NCBI GenBank assembly: GCA_019828595.1
Contig: JAHQRK010000012.1
Coordinates: 124,001-188,000 of the forward strand
Length of the DNA stretch: 64,000 nucleotides
Direction: 5' to 3'
Origin: Aphanomyces cochlioides
Lineage: Eukaryota > Oomycota > Saprolegniomycetes > Saprolegniales > Verrucalvaceae
Part shown: positions 8,744 through 21,229 of the stretch, piece after piece
Layout of the letters: every line of letters starts with the position of its first letter
Position numbering within the stretch: position 1 is the stretch's first letter
Position numbers and translations under genes: made by a program
Notes under the pieces: generated by a model
What the model saw: only the letters and a program-made list of their open reading frames with translations
Told to the model about the DNA's origin: nothing
Database searches by the model: none

Positions 8744-11700
8744 TCATGAAACGACACTGTCAGGAATGGCGTGTTGACGTAACCAGGGGTCCGAAGATAG
8801 ATGCTTGAGCACATTGAATACCTTGGTGTATCCCTTCTTGAGAGGGAGATCAACCAGGAGCTGTTGTAGATGTAGCTTGATCAAAGAGGCAGCATGAATG
8901 GCAACTTCCATCGGACTCTTCGCTGTGAGGTCGGGTCGAAAGGTGCGATCGGCACGTTGGAGCCATATTTGATAATACACGCAGGCTCGGACAATCGGCC
9001 AGATCTTCAGATAGCCACGGATGTAGTATCCATCGGACGGCTTGGGCGTCTCGTAGAACATTTCCAGACACGTGGACGGAAAGGAACACTCGAGCAGTCG
9101 CTGGATTGTCTTGAAGAAATACCAAACAGATTGACCATATCCACAAGAGAACAGGAAATGCTCGTACGTCTCATTGACACGACAGAAGACACACGTCGGC
9201 TTGGGGTCTTGGTACTGAAACAGATATTGCATGGCGTTGGCGCGGAGAAGGGTCTTGAAAATGAACTCTCCATATCGAGGGAGAATGTGGTCGGGTTGGA
9301 GGAAGGCGGCAAGTTGGGTAAGGCGCTTGGGGTCTTCGTAAAAGTTGGATGGCAGGTTGAGATGCTTGGTAGGAAGAATGGACGAGCTGACAGCTGGAGA
9401 AGCTCTGATCTTAGCCGATTTCGAAGTCGCAAACGCCAACAAGATCGGACTCGAGTCAGGGTGAATTATCCAGTGCCATTCCATCCATTCAGAGCTTGGC
9501 GTCGGCAAGTGGAACACGGGAGCATCCTCTTCAGAAACAATCTCAAACAATCGTGATAACTTGGTCACCAAGATTGAGATCCATTGTTTCGTTGGAGGGA
9601 CAAAATTGGCTTGGCGGCAGGCACGGTTGATTTTGTCGAACAAGATCGAAGCTGGCCAAACTCGCTGACACGGAGTCAACAAATGCGACAACTTCGTGAT
9701 GTGAAGCGAAGCCAATACATTGGCTTGGTCTTGCGTCGATGTAGAGCACTGATCGTATAGGTCTTCGAGTCCAGGCAGATACGAGTTGTGCCAAAGGGGA
9801 ACATCCAAAGATGAGATGTGATTTGGACAGCCGTACGGAGTCCAGCGGGATTCAAACCAGCTACTCAATAAGGCTTTCCACATTGGAGTGATATTGGGAT
9901 TCTTGTACAGTTGTCTGATGAATGCAGAAGAGCCATTTGCCAAGAGGAGATCTCGGGGGGAACCCCATGGATGAAAAGCCTTCTCGAGGAGAGTATAGCC
10001 CGGCGTAATCCAGGCAGACATGGCAGACTTGCGGGGTGGGGTGGTGATGGCTTGAATGCATCTGATCATGACAGAGCGGTTGTGTTGTTGCCATAAAGCA
10101 AGTGCATGGTGCAGGCCTAAGCCACCGGACTTCTTCGGCATGAATAGGATCTCCTTTTTGATCAAACGGAGGCCATGGACAGAGGAGGATGGGTTGATTT
10201 CTTCACCATGCATAAATTGAAGCATGGCCTTGTCGATCTTTTTGGCCAGGTCTTTGTCGGCAGGGACAAAAGCCAGTTGGTACCATAACACAGGCAGACA
10301 TATGCTGTGCAGGATAGTGACTTTTCCGGCCATGGTTCGAGCCTTGTAGAGCCACAAAGACAAGCGAGCCACAAACTTCTCAAACACGTAATTGAAACGT
10401 GCCAATGGAGAAAGATTGGGCGCAACCAAGATACCAAGAGCCTTCACGGGACTGTCGGAAGTAACTTGTAGTGAGGCAAGGTTCCCATTCAACTGGCTGT
10501 AGGTCAGAATTTGGGTCTTGTCTACGTTGAGTCGGAAACCAGACTTGTCGCAAAAGGTTTGAACCAATGCAAGCTGCCGGTGGAGGCACGTCTCATTTGC
10601 CGCATAGAGTTGCGAGTCGTCGGCAAAGTAACTCCCAGTGTGGTAGCGATCCCCACACTTGATGCCATAGTTGGAGTGTTGCCGTAGGAGTTGGCACATC
10701 GGTTCCAAAGCGATCACAAACAGAAGTGGCGACAGTGGATCACCTTGCAACACACCGCGTGAGATGTGAACTGGCTTGGACAAGAAGCCGTTCACCAAGA
10801 TGCGAGACTTGCGGCCCGAGTACAGTACGCGAACCATGTCAACAAAGGTTTCGGGAAAGCATTAGTGACGGAGGACGCGGAGCAAGTACGCGTGGTCCAC
10901 GCGATCAAAAGCTTTCTCAAAGTCAAGCAGTGCCACCATCGAGGACGGACTGTGTAGTTTGATGTGGTGCAGCATGTCATCCAGTCGTGCAATATTGGTT
11001 TGGATATTGCTTCGACGGATAAAGCCTTGCTGGTCCGGGTGGATGATGTGTCGAATGTGGCGCTGGAGTCGATAAGCCAGAATACTCGTCAGGATTTTCA
11101 CATCCGTGTTGAGTAGGCTAATGGGCCGATAGTTCTTGGCTTGTGACTTGGGGCCTTTCTTGTGCAGCAACACCAGCGTACTGACAAGTTGCATGGGAGT
11201 CAAGCGAGGGTGAGAATGGAGCTGGTGTGTGAATAGCAGCTCCAATACCAACGACCACTTGTGAGGTGCAAGTTTGAGGACTTCGAATGGCAGAGCGTTG
11301 GGACCTGGCGCTGAGTTCGAACTGCTGTGTCGAATAGCATGATAGAACTCGTTGGCGCGCAAGGGAGCCGACAGCTCTTTCTGGGCTTGCTCTGGCAGTT
11401 GCTTGTGTCGAGTCAATGGGGTCAGAAATGACGACACTTCGTCTCCAGATCGCTGCACCTCGGGAGCTGCAAACAAGTCCTTGTAGTAGTCGACCAGGAC
11501 GTCAGACATGCCTTGTTGATTGGAGACAACATTTCCATTGACATCCACCAACTCTTTGAAGACTGTCTTCTTCAAGGGGGTAGGGACAGGGGACATGAAG
11601 TGGAACTTGGACGAGCGCTCTGCTTTATACAAGTGAAGTTGGAACGCCTGGTCTTGACGAAACTGCTTGTCTCGATCTTGCAGCTCGTGAATTTGCTTTT

Positions 11701-12799
11701 GAAGGTCTCGCACTCGATCCACCAGCACTGAATCTTGACGCATGTTGGGGACTTGCAAAAGCGAAGCGATCTCGACAGCTAACTTCTTCAACGGCAGACG
11801 TTGTTTCTCCAATCGTTGAGAATGGAATTCTTTGAGTTGGGAGCGGATATCATTGACCAGCATGTCGTAGGCCTTGGAGATATTGTGGAATGTTGGAGAC
11901 TTGTCCAAAAATCGATCCAGACATCCATGAACAATCTCGGCCGCTCGTGGTAGACGAAGTAGCCAAGTTGGAGCTTTCCATGATCCAGAGCCATGGCGCA
12001 ATGTTTGACGCTTTGAGATGATACGACAAGCCACGTGGTCAGCCTGTGGAACGTGTGGCATGTGCGTCGCCTTCCAATGACGAAGACCCGCCAAGGTGGA
12101 CGAACAAAAGATGTAGTCGAGTCGGTTGGTGAGTGTGGGACTTGTGAAGGTTCTTGCCACGGGGTTTTGACGGCGAAACAGATCCACCAGAGACAAACTG
12201 TGCATCCACTGTTCCAGTTGAAGGGTGCCGGCCATGGTGGAGGTACTGGGTCTCAACGAATCCAAATCTTTGTTGAGAGTGCAGTTGAAATCTCCTCCAA
12301 CAATGTGGAGCGCATGTGGAGGAAAGTCGCGTGGCAATTCTTCGAAGTAACTTGCTCGTTCTTGGAAGGCTGCCGGCGCATAGATATTGTGGAGAACGAC
12401 TGTCAGTGGACCCAGAGTACATCGCACTTGTAGATAACGACCACGAAGCACTGGGTTGTCATGAGGGACGTGAGTGGCGTTCTTCAAAGGAGAGTGAGGA
12501 TGTATCAACGTAGCCAGACCTCCAGTGGCTGGCGACGTGGATACTTCAGGGTAAATAGGCTCTTCAAAGAACAAAGAGCCTTCGTGGTTTGTGATGCGTT
12601 GCCAATGGAACGCAACACGGTCGTGGAGACTTGGCGTGCGGAAACGGGTTTCTTGGATAAAGGAAACGTCGTGAACACTTGATAGTTTGTCGAGGATGTA
12701 CCGATGACTGTTGGAGAAGCCATTGGTGTTGAGGGAGATGATTTGTGGGTCCCAGTCCACGAGTTCAGTTGGGACATCGGAGAAGTTGTTGTCACTCAT
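8744..12799 (-). pseudogene. ORF2 of copy D: EN-RT protein with one nonsense codon
   Basis: Full 4056-nt reading frame from the ATG at 12799 to the TGA at 8744, broken only by TAA at 10862-10864 (codon 646, Tyr in copy H). Two adjacent-region substitutions turn Tyr646-Gly647 into stop-Cys. The stop falls in the RT domain just after the first catalytic Asp motif (DFEKAFD). A shortened protein would therefore keep the endonuclease but lack FADD, the post-RT part and the zinc finger. All catalytic residues are otherwise unchanged. Because only one codon is affected, the loss is probably recent. An assembly error is the alternative. Confidence 0.93.
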
Positions 12800-12877
12800 C
12801 ACGAGTACAGATGAAAATGAGTAGAATGGAGGGGTCAGAGGGGAGGTTGAAATGGATTGAAGCAGGGGATAGAAGCC

Positions 12878-15800
12878 TTAGAGTTGATCGTCCTCCAAAT
12901 CGAGGGGATCAATTTCGTCGGCGTTCATGGAGTGGTGAGCTTTGCTGCAGAGCTCGTCGATGTGGTAATTGTTGGTGATGCTTTTGAGCATCGAGATGGC
13001 CGACAAGACGGGAGCCGGCAAAGTGAACTTCTCGAGATTGTCGCTGAAGTTTTCGATCAAAGCAAACAGCGACCAGTCCGTCAAGCAGTTGGTGTCAGGC
13101 AATCTTGTTGCTTCTTGGTTCAATAGAACAGTCAGTGCCTCCGAGTTTGTGTAGAGGTCTGGGGCCCGATTTGAGAGGAATAAGTCAATCGTAGCAAGTG
13201 CAAAGAGGATGCGCTTGATCTCTGGTATGTCCGTGGTCAATTCTTCCAAGATTTCTGACGGGTGAATCTTGTATTGAGCCATGAAGTTGACGTGATGTTT
13301 GTAGTTGTGAGGCTTGCCTTGAGCTTTTAACAAAGCCATCTTGCGCTCAATAGTCTTGGTTGCAACAAGTGACTGAAACAAACTGAGGTCTTCATCTTGT
13401 GCGTACATAGCATGTGCAACGAGCTGAGGATCATCTCGCAAAATGCGTTGACATTCGGTGATACTGCCTTCGACTTTCTTATCTCGAATGATCTTCTTCG
13501 CCAATTCGAGGTGGGCTGCAGCAGACTTGTTAAGTCGTTGTTTCTTCGCTTTGCCTTTGGTCTTTTTCGGGCGTGGCGCACTTGAATCTTCCAATACAAT
13601 TCGAGGCACTGCAAAGTCTTCAAACGAGAGTTCCACGTCGTCTTCTTCGAGGATATGAAAACGGTTGGATGTCGGCAGGGGATCCAAACGTGGGGACGAA
13701 GGCAAAGTACGTTTTGGAGCTGGTCCAGACCGGTAGCCCGTTACCAATTGAAGGTCCAGCGAGTTCTTGGGCTGCTCACTTGGTGGAGCAAGAGCGGGCG
13801 ATTCGTTGGTAGACATTTCCACATCTTCTTGTTGTTTGTCTTGTCCATTGTTGTTAGGGGGATCGCTGTCACCAGACATATCGACATCAGAGCCATGAGA
13901 AGGAGCTGTTGGTTGTGGTTGTTCATCTTGACCATCTCCAGATGCCTCAGTTGAGTCGGCCTCGCCTTCCGCATTTGTTCCAGGGTCTTGATCATGATCG
14001 TCTCCATCATGTTCAGGTTCTTTTTCTCCTGACGGAGGAGATTTTGCCGCTGCCTTGGCCGCTTTTGCCTTCGCTTTTTCAGCCTTGGCCTCTGCACGTC
14101 GTGAAACAATCGACGGAGGCAATGTCTTGTTCAGAGCAGCGATCTTGTGCTGAAACACGACGACAAAAGGCTGACCCGACGGATCCGTAATGGTGATTTC
14201 GCGTAGTGCGTCGCCGGATTTTGGCACCAGCACTGCAGGAGGCGCAGACGACTTGAAAATGACTCTCAAATGCGGCGACTTGATGTTCTGACCAGCAGTA
14301 GGGTTGAATGCTGCTATCACTGACTTGGTCAATGCAGCCATTTTCTTGACAATTGCCTTGGCCATCGAAGGGTGACTGACCTTGTTGAACGTAACGTAGT
14401 AGTTGTTGCCATAACGCGAGTACTTGGGAACCAGGAAGTCTTTGCCACCAAGTCGAAACGTTGTGCCTCCCATTTCCACGCACGTAGACAAGTTGTAACT
14501 TGAGATCACAATGGTCTGTGGGTTCTTCTTGTGGATCAAAATGTTCGGAAATTTGGAGCCCCATAACGAACCAGGATTTTCCTTGACAAATTGATCGCAG
14601 ATGACTTTTTCGGACCAGTCCTTGTAGGCTTCGCCCAACTTGACTGTGAGCTCGTACACTTGGGACTGGGGGGTGAGCAAAATGTTTTCAATGAAGGCGT
14701 CCATGTCACCAGAGTCTTTGTAGAATGCGTCCGCCATGGCCTCGCATCGCGCAATATCGTCATCGGCAATAGCATGAGCACCAGTGTTGCGATGTTTCGC
14801 GCCTTTGGGGGCATTGCCTTGCTTGGAATCTTTCTTGGACGAAGCTGAATCCTTGCCGGGAGTCTTTTGCGTCCATGGATTGGCCTTTTCAGCGTTTTGT
14901 TGCTCTTGATCGCCTTGTATTTTGTCTGCCGCGGTAGGAGGATCAACAGCGCCATTTCCTTGAGCAACGGATTTGTCGACAATGTCTTGATTTGACTGGT
15001 CATTGTCATTGTTTGTCGATTGTTCCTCTTGAATAACTTCTCCAGGAGTATCACACGACTTCGCTTGGCCGTTAATGTCGCCTGACCCATCCACCTCAGA
15101 GTGAATTTGAGTATTTCCCTCGTCGGTTAAGGCCTCGGTTTCAGTAGAATCCTTCCCCTCGGCGTCTCCAGAGACCATATCCACGTCCTCTTGAGATTTT
15201 TCTTCTTCCTCTCCCGTTCTAGGAGGCTCAGCACAGGGGGCGACGCGGTTGGTGGCTGCTGGCTCAGTCCCATTGGTCACGAGAAAGGCCGGGGCCAGAC
15301 CCCCAGTGACAGGGGTAGAAGGGGAATCCATGCCATCCCCGCAGCACGGTGACTGGGGTACACCATTGCTCCGGCGAGAACCCAAATCGGGATACCGCCC
15401 CCGCCCCTCCGAAGAGGCCCCTGGGGGGAAGTAGACAGAACCGCAGGGTGTGCCCATAGGGGGGGCCCTCGTAGCCTCTAGGGCTGGCATGGACCCCGTT
15501 TTCTCGCCGCCTTCACTGGGGATCGACTCCAATTGGAGTCCAGGGAAGCAGCCACCACAGGCACAAGGCCCCAGTGGTTCGCCCTCCTGAGTGAGGGCTT
15601 CGCTAGACAAGTTAACGACAGTGGTCTGGGGGTCAACCACTGACCCACTGAGGTTGACCCCCCCTGGAACTCCGGCGAGTGGAGCACCAGGTGAAGCGCT
15701 GGGGGAGCGAGACGCAGATTGGTCTCCAGAGACGCTGTTGGGGTCGAACTCGACCTCCACTTCGGCCCTAGGGTTAGGTGTAGAGACATTACTCACACCA

Positions 15801-15916
15801 CTTCCGCCATCCTGATTGGACGACGAAAGTGGGTGAGGTGATACAATACCTGGAATGATGGTGACTCCGTGAGTGTTGGTCTCACGGAGCTCGGAACAGC
15901 TGTTGGCGTTGGACAT
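12878..15916 (-). CDS. ORF1 of copy D: LINE ORF1 protein, intact
   Basis: Uninterrupted 1012-codon frame from the ATG at 15916 to the TAA at 12878. It has the same domain order as ORF1 of copy A. It differs by scattered substitutions, for example NNDNDQ for NKDNDQ in the acidic region, GEADSTEASGDG for GQADSTEASEDG in the second acidic linker, and Asn for Asp in KKQRLNKS. It could supply ORF1 protein in trans even though the ORF2 of the same copy has a stop. Confidence 0.9.
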   Translation of the reverse strand: MSNANSCSELRETNTHGVTIIPGIVSPHPLSSSNQDGGSGVSNVSTPNPRAEVEVEFDPNSVSGDQSASRSPSASPGAPLAGVPGGVNLSGSVVDPQTTVVNLSSEALTQEGEPLGPCACGGCFPGLQLESIPSEGGEKTGSMPALEATRAPPMGTPCGSVYFPPGASSEGRGRYPDLGSRRSNGVPQSPCCGDGMDSPSTPVTGGLAPAFLVTNGTEPAATNRVAPCAEPPRTGEEEEKSQEDVDMVSGDAEGKDSTETEALTDEGNTQIHSEVDGSGDINGQAKSCDTPGEVIQEEQSTNNDNDQSNQDIVDKSVAQGNGAVDPPTAADKIQGDQEQQNAEKANPWTQKTPGKDSASSKKDSKQGNAPKGAKHRNTGAHAIADDDIARCEAMADAFYKDSGDMDAFIENILLTPQSQVYELTVKLGEAYKDWSEKVICDQFVKENPGSLWGSKFPNILIHKKNPQTIVISSYNLSTCVEMGGTTFRLGGKDFLVPKYSRYGNNYYVTFNKVSHPSMAKAIVKKMAALTKSVIAAFNPTAGQNIKSPHLRVIFKSSAPPAVLVPKSGDALREITITDPSGQPFVVVFQHKIAALNKTLPPSIVSRRAEAKAEKAKAKAAKAAAKSPPSGEKEPEHDGDDHDQDPGTNAEGEADSTEASGDGQDEQPQPTAPSHGSDVDMSGDSDPPNNNGQDKQQEDVEMSTNESPALAPPSEQPKNSLDLQLVTGYRSGPAPKRTLPSSPRLDPLPTSNRFHILEEDDVELSFEDFAVPRIVLEDSSAPRPKKTKGKAKKQRLNKSAAAHLELAKKIIRDKKVEGSITECQRILRDDPQLVAHAMYAQDEDLSLFQSLVATKTIERKMALLKAQGKPHNYKHHVNFMAQYKIHPSEILEELTTDIPEIKRILFALATIDLFLSNRAPDLYTNSEALTVLLNQEATRLPDTNCLTDWSLFALIENFSDNLEKFTLPAPVLSAISMLKSITNNYHIDELCSKAHHSMNADEIDPLDLEDDQL

Positions 15917-15977
15917 TTTGAGCGCGGCGGCACTTGATAACTTCTTGACTTGAGGGGTACGAGGCAAATTCGGAAGT
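15917..15977 (-). promoter_or_regulatory. 5' UTR of copy D
   Basis: 61-nt leader beginning (in sense) ACTTCCGAATTTGCCTCG at 15977. Two bases not found in the target (AG in sense) precede it. Confidence 0.75.
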
Positions 15978-15979
15978 CT

Positions 15980-15995
15980 GGGGGGAACCCCATGG
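15980..15995. repeat. TSD of copy D, right
   Basis: GGGGGGAACCCCATGG, followed by the continuing ORF2 of copy CE (ATGAAAAGCC...). Confidence 0.95.
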
Positions 15996-17028
15996 ATGAA
16001 AAGCCTTCTCGAGGAGAGTATAGCCCGGCGTAATCCAGGCGGGCATCGCAGACTTGCGGGGTGGGGTGGTGATGGCTTGAATGCATCTGATCATGACAGA
16101 GCGGTTGTGTTGTTGCCATAAAGCAAGTGCATGGTGCAGGCCTAAGCCACCGGACTTCTTCGGCATGAATATGATATCCTTTTTGATCAAACGGAGGCCA
16201 TGGACAGAGGAGGATGGGTTGATTTCTTCACCATGCATAAATTGAAGCATGGCCTTGTCGATCTTTTTGGCCAGGTCTTTGTCGGCAGGGACAAAAGCCA
16301 GTTGGTACCATAACACAGGCAGACTTATGCTGTGCAGGATAGTGACTTTTCCGGCCATGGTTCGAGCCTTGTAGAGCCACAAAGACAAGCGAGCCACAAA
16401 CTTCTCAAACACGTAATTGAAACGTGCCAATGGAGAAAGATTGGGCGCAACCAAGATACCAAGAGCCTTCACGGGACTGTCGGAAGTAACTTGTAGTGAG
16501 GCAAGGTTCCCATTCAACTGGCTGTAGGTCAGAATTTGGGTCTTGTCTACGTTGAGTCGGAAACCAGACTTGTCGCAAAAGGTTTGAACCAATGCAAGCT
16601 GCCGGTGGAGGCACGTCTCATTTGCCGCATAGAGTTGCGAGTCGTCGGCAAAGTAACTCCCAGTGTGGTAGCGATCCCCACACTTGATGCCATAGTTGGA
16701 GTGTTGCCGTAGGAGTTGGCACATCGGTTCCAAAGCGATCACAAACAGAAGTGGCGACAGTGGATCACCTTGCAACACACCGCGTGAGATGTGAACTGGC
16801 TTGGACAAGAAGCCGTTCACCAAGATGCGAGACTTGCGGCCCGAGTACAGTACGCGAACCATGTCAACAAAGGTTTCGGGAAAGCCATAGTGACGGAGGA
16901 CGCGGAGCAAGTACGCGTGGTCCACGCGATCAAAAGCTTTCTCAAAGTCAAGCAGTGCCACCATCGAGGACGGACTGTGTAGTTTGATGTGGTGCAGCAT
17001 GTCATCCAGTCGTGCAATATTGGTTTGG
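15996..17028 (-). pseudogene. ORF2 of copy CE, segment 2 (RT core, residues ~599-943)
   Basis: The middle third of CE's ORF2. It holds the RT catalytic motifs DFEKAFD, GVLQGDPLSP and FADD, and the post-RT region up to the TLLEKAFHPWGSP stretch. It lies between insertion F (site CCAAACCAATATTG in sense) and insertion D. It differs from other copies by a few substitutions (for example Pro in KSAMPAW and Ser in ILHSISLP), which shows it is a distinct copy rather than an assembly duplicate. Confidence 0.92.
17015..17028. repeat. TSD of copy F, left
   Basis: CAATATTGGTTTGG, repeated at 53104-53117, about 36 kb away. Confidence 0.95.
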
Positions 17029-17174
17029 TTAAATGAGTTGTATTAACCTTATTTTTGAGCAAAGGCCCTAATGACTTACTAATTTGCCTCGTACTGTATA
17101 AATAGAACTTGGAAAACAGAATATGGCAAAGTGGTCATTGAACAGGAGATGAAGTGAGTGAGCCGTCAGCTCTC
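17027..17174 (-). other. 3' UTR of copy F (148-nt class, hairpin mismatch)
   Basis: The stop-codon hairpin reads TGAGAGAGC against GCTCACTCA, one mismatch that is absent from other copies. The rest matches the family. Confidence 0.88.
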
Positions 17175-20100
17175 TCATGAAACGACACTGTCAGGAATGG
17201 TGTGTTGACGTAACCAGGGGTCCGAAGATAGATGCTTGAGCACATTGAATACCTTGGTGTATCCCTTCTTGAGAGGGAGATCAACCAGGAGCTGTTGTAG
17301 ATGTAGCTTGATCAAAGAGGCAGCATGAATGGCAACTTCCATCGGACTCTTCGCTGTGAGGTCGGGTCGAAAGGTGCGATCGGCACGTTGGAGCCATATT
17401 TGATAATACACGCAGGCTCGGACAATCGGCCAGATCTTCAGATAGCCACGGATGTAGTATCCATCGGACGGCTTGGGCGTCTCGTAGAACATTTCCAGAC
17501 ACGTGGACGGAAAGGAACACTCGAGCAGTCGCTGGATTGTCTTGAAGGAATACCAAACAGATTGACCATATCCACAAGAGAACAAGAAATGCTCGTACGT
17601 CTCATTGACACGACAGAAGACACACGTCGGCTTGGGGTCTTGGTACTGAAACAGATATTGCATGGCGTTGGCGCGGAGAAGGGTCTTGAAAATGAACTCT
17701 CCATATCGAGGGAGAATGTGGTCGGGTTGGAGGAAGGCGGCAAGTTGGGTAAGGCGCTTGGGGTCTTCGTAAAAGTTGGATGGCAGGTTGAGATGCTTGG
17801 TAGGAAGAATGGACGAGCTGATAGCTGGAGAAGCTCTGATCTTAGCCGATTTCGAAGTCGCAAGCGCCAACAAGATCGGACTCGAGTCAGGGTGTATCAT
17901 CCAGTGCCATTCCATCCATTCAGAGCTTGGCGTCGGCAAGTGGAACACGGGAGCATCCTCTTCAGAAACAATCTCAAACAATCGTGATAACTTGGTCACC
18001 AAGATTGAGATCCATTGTTTCGTTGGAGGGACAAAATTGGCTTGGCGGCAGGCACGGTTGATTTTGTCGAACAAGATCGAAGCTGGCCAAACTCGCTGAC
18101 ACGGAGTCAACAAATGCGACAACTTCGTGATGTGAAGCGAAGCCAATACATTGGCTTGGTCTTGCGTCGATGTAGAGCACTGATCGTATAGGTCTTCGAG
18201 TCCAGGCAGATACGAGTTGTGCCAAAGGGGAACATCCAAAGATGAGATGTGATTTGGACAGCCGTACGGAGTCCAGCGAGATTCAAACCAGCTACTCAAT
18301 AAGGCTTTCCACATTGGAGTGATATTGGGATTCTTGTACAGTTGTCTGATGAATGCAGAAGAGCCATTTGCCAAGAGGAGATCTCGGGGGAACCCCATGG
18401 ATGAAAAGCCTTCTCGAGGAGAGTATAGCCCGGCGTAATCCAGGCGGACATGGCAGACTTGCGGGGTGGGGTGGTGATGGCTTGAATGCATCTGATCATG
18501 ACAGAGCGGTTGTGTTGTTGCCATAAAGCAAGTGCATGGTGCAGGCCTAAGCCACCGGACTTCTTCGGCATGAATAGGATCTCCTTTTTGATCAAACGGA
18601 GGCCATGGACAGAGGAGGATGGGTTGATTTCTTCACCATGCATAAATTGAAGCATGGCCTTGTCGATCTTTTTGGCCAGGTCTTTGTCGGCAGGGACAAA
18701 AGCCAGTTGGTACCATAACACAGGCAGACATATGCTGTGCAGGATAGTGACTTTTCCGGCCATGGTTCGAGCCTTGTAGAGCCACAAAGACAAGCGAGCC
18801 ACAAACTTCTCAAACACGTAATTGAAACGTGCCAATGGAGAAAGATTGGGCGCAACCAAGATACCAAGAGCCTTCACGGGACTGTCGGAAGTAACTTGTA
18901 GTGAGGCAAGGTTCCCATTCAACTGGCTGTAAGTCAGAATTTGGGTCTTGTCTACGTTGAGTCGGAAACCAGACTTGTCGCAAAAGGTTTGAACCAATGC
19001 AAGCTGCCGGTGGAGGCACGTCTCATTTGCCGCATAGAGTTGCGAGTCGTCGGCAAAGTAACTCCCAGTGTGGTAGCGATCCCCACACTTGATGCCATAG
19101 TTGGAGTGTTGCCGTAGGAGTTGGCACATCGGTTCCAAAGCGATCACAAACAGAAGTGGCGACAGTGGATCACCTTGCAACACACCGCGTGAGATGTGAA
19201 CTGGCTTGGACAAGAAGCCGTTCACCAAGATGCGAGACTTGCGGCCCGAGTACAGTACGCGAACCATGTCAACAAAGGTTTCGGGAAAGCCATAGTGACG
19301 GAGGACGCGGAGCAAGTACGCGTGGTCCACGCGATCAAAAGCTTTCTCAAAGTCAAGCAGTGCCACCATCGAGGACGGACTGTGTAGTTTGATGTGGTGC
19401 AGCATGTCATCCAGTCGTGCAATATTGGTTTGGATATTGCTTCGACGGATAAAGCCTTGCTGGTCCGGGTGGATGATGTGTCGAATGTGGCGCTGGAGTC
19501 GATAAGCCAGAATACTCGTCAGGATTTTCACATCCGTGTTGAGTAGGCTAATGGGCCGATAGTTCTTGGCCTGTGACTTGGGGCCTTTCTTGTGCAGCAA
19601 CACCAGCGTACTGACAAGTTGCATGGGAGTCAAGCGAGGGTGAGAATGGAGCTGGTGTGTGAATAGCAGCTCCAATACCAACGACCACTTGTGAGGTGCA
19701 AGTTTGAGGACTTCGAATGGCAGAGCGTTGGGACCTGGCGCTGAGTTCGAACTGCTGTGTCGAATAGCATGATAGAACTCGTTGGCGCGCAAGGGAGCCG
19801 ACAGCTCTTTCTGGGCTTGCTCTGGCAGTTGCTTGTGTCGAGTCAATGGGGTCAGAAATGACGACACTTCGTCTCCAGATCGCTGCACCTCGGGAGCTGC
19901 AAACAAGTCCTTGTAGTAGTCGACCAGGACGTCAGACATGCCTTGTTGATTGGAGACAACATTTCCATTGACATCCACCAACTCTTTGAAGACTGTCTTC
20001 TTCAAGGGGGTAGGGACAGGGGACACGAAGTGGAACTTGGACGAGCGCTCTGCTTTGTACAAGTGAAGTTGGAACGCCTGGTCTTGACGAAACTGCTTGT

Positions 20101-21229
20101 CTCGATCTTGCAGCTCGTGAATTTGCTTTTGAAGGTCTCGCACTCGATCCACCAGCACTGCATCTTGACGCATGTTGGGGACTTGCAAAAGCGAAGCGAT
20201 CTCGACAGCTAACTTCTTCAACGGCAGACGTTGTTTCTCCAATCGTTGAGAATGGAATTCTTTGAGTTGGGAGCGGATATCATTGACCAGCATGTCGTAG
20301 GCCTTGGAGATATTGTGGAATGTTGGAGACTTGTCCAAAAATCGATCCAGACATCCATGAACAATCTCGGCCGCTCGTGGTAGACGAAGTAGCCAAGTTG
20401 GAGCTTTCCATGATCCAGAGCCATGGTGCAATGTTTGACGCTTTGTGATGATACGACAAGCCACGTGGTCAGCCTGTGGAACGTGTGGCATGTGCGTCGC
20501 CTTCCAATGACGAAGACCCGCCAAGGTGGACGAACAAAATATGTAGTCGAGTCGGTTGGTGAGTGTGGGACTTGTGAAGGTTCTTGCCACGGGGTTTTGA
20601 CGGCGAAACAGATCCACCAGAGACAAACTGTGCATCCATTGTTCCAGTTGAAGGGTGCCGGCCATGGTGGAGGTACTGGGTCTCAACGAATCCAAATCTT
20701 TGTTGAGAGTGCAGTTGAAATCTCCTCCAACAATGTGGAGCGCATGTGGAGGAAAGTCGCGTGGCAATTCTTCGAAGTAACTTGCTCGTTCTTGGAAGGC
20801 TGCCGGCGCATAGATATTGTGGAGAACGACTGTCAGTGGACCCAGAGTACATCGCACTTGTAGATAACGACCACGAAGCACTGGGTTGTCATGAGGGACG
20901 TGAGTGGCGTTCTTCAAAGGAGAGTGAGGATGTATCAACGTAGCCAGACCTCCAGTGGCTGGCGACGTGGATACTTCAGGGTAAATAGGCTCTTCAAAGA
21001 ACAAAGAGCCTTCGTGGTTTGTGATGCGTTGCCAATGGAACGCAACACGGTCGTGGAGACTTGGCGTGCGGAAACGGGTTTCTTGGATAAAGGAAACGTC
21101 GTGAACACTTGATAGTTTGTCGAGGATGTACCGATGACTGTTGGAGAAGCCATTGGTGTTGAGGGAGATGATTTGTGGGTCCCAGTCCACGAGTTCAGTT
21201 GGGACATCGGAGAAGTTGTTGTCAACCAT
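17175..21229 (-). pseudogene. ORF2 of copy F: EN-RT protein with -1 frameshift
   Basis: Starts at the ATG at 21229 (Met-Val-Asp-Asn-Asn) and is 4055 nt long, one less than the intact gene. The lost base lies in a homopolymer at 18386-18390 (five G's instead of six on the plus strand), at about codon 945. The endonuclease and RT domains precede the shift and read through intact (about 977 residues). The zinc-finger tail is in another frame. Copy L has the same lesion. F-specific substitutions include His for Arg in QTLRHGSG and Val for Met in FHFMSPV. Confidence 0.93.

Larger units (their letters stand above)
8597..15977 (-). mobile_element. LINE copy D, full length, uninterrupted (7,381 bp)
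   Basis: The cleanest full-length copy: 3' UTR 8597-8743, ORF2 8744-12799, spacer 12800-12877, ORF1 12878-15916 and 5' UTR 15917-15977. It is inserted in the ORF2 of CE in the same orientation. TSD GGGGGGAACCCCATGG is present on both sides (8583-8598 and 15980-15995), with two extra bases (CT, 15978-15979) at the 5' junction. ORF1 is intact. ORF2 has one in-frame stop, so the copy is not autonomous. Confidence 0.96.

Noticed and set aside
8894..9556. Conserved 220-codon ORF antisense to the ORF2 C-terminus, repeated in most copies (also 17325-17987, 24042-24704, 44321-44983 and others)
   Set aside because: It lies wholly opposite the zinc-finger coding region, and near-identical copies repeat any chance ORF. 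It is broken in copy I and shows no domain I recognise. The codon structure of the sense gene can explain it.
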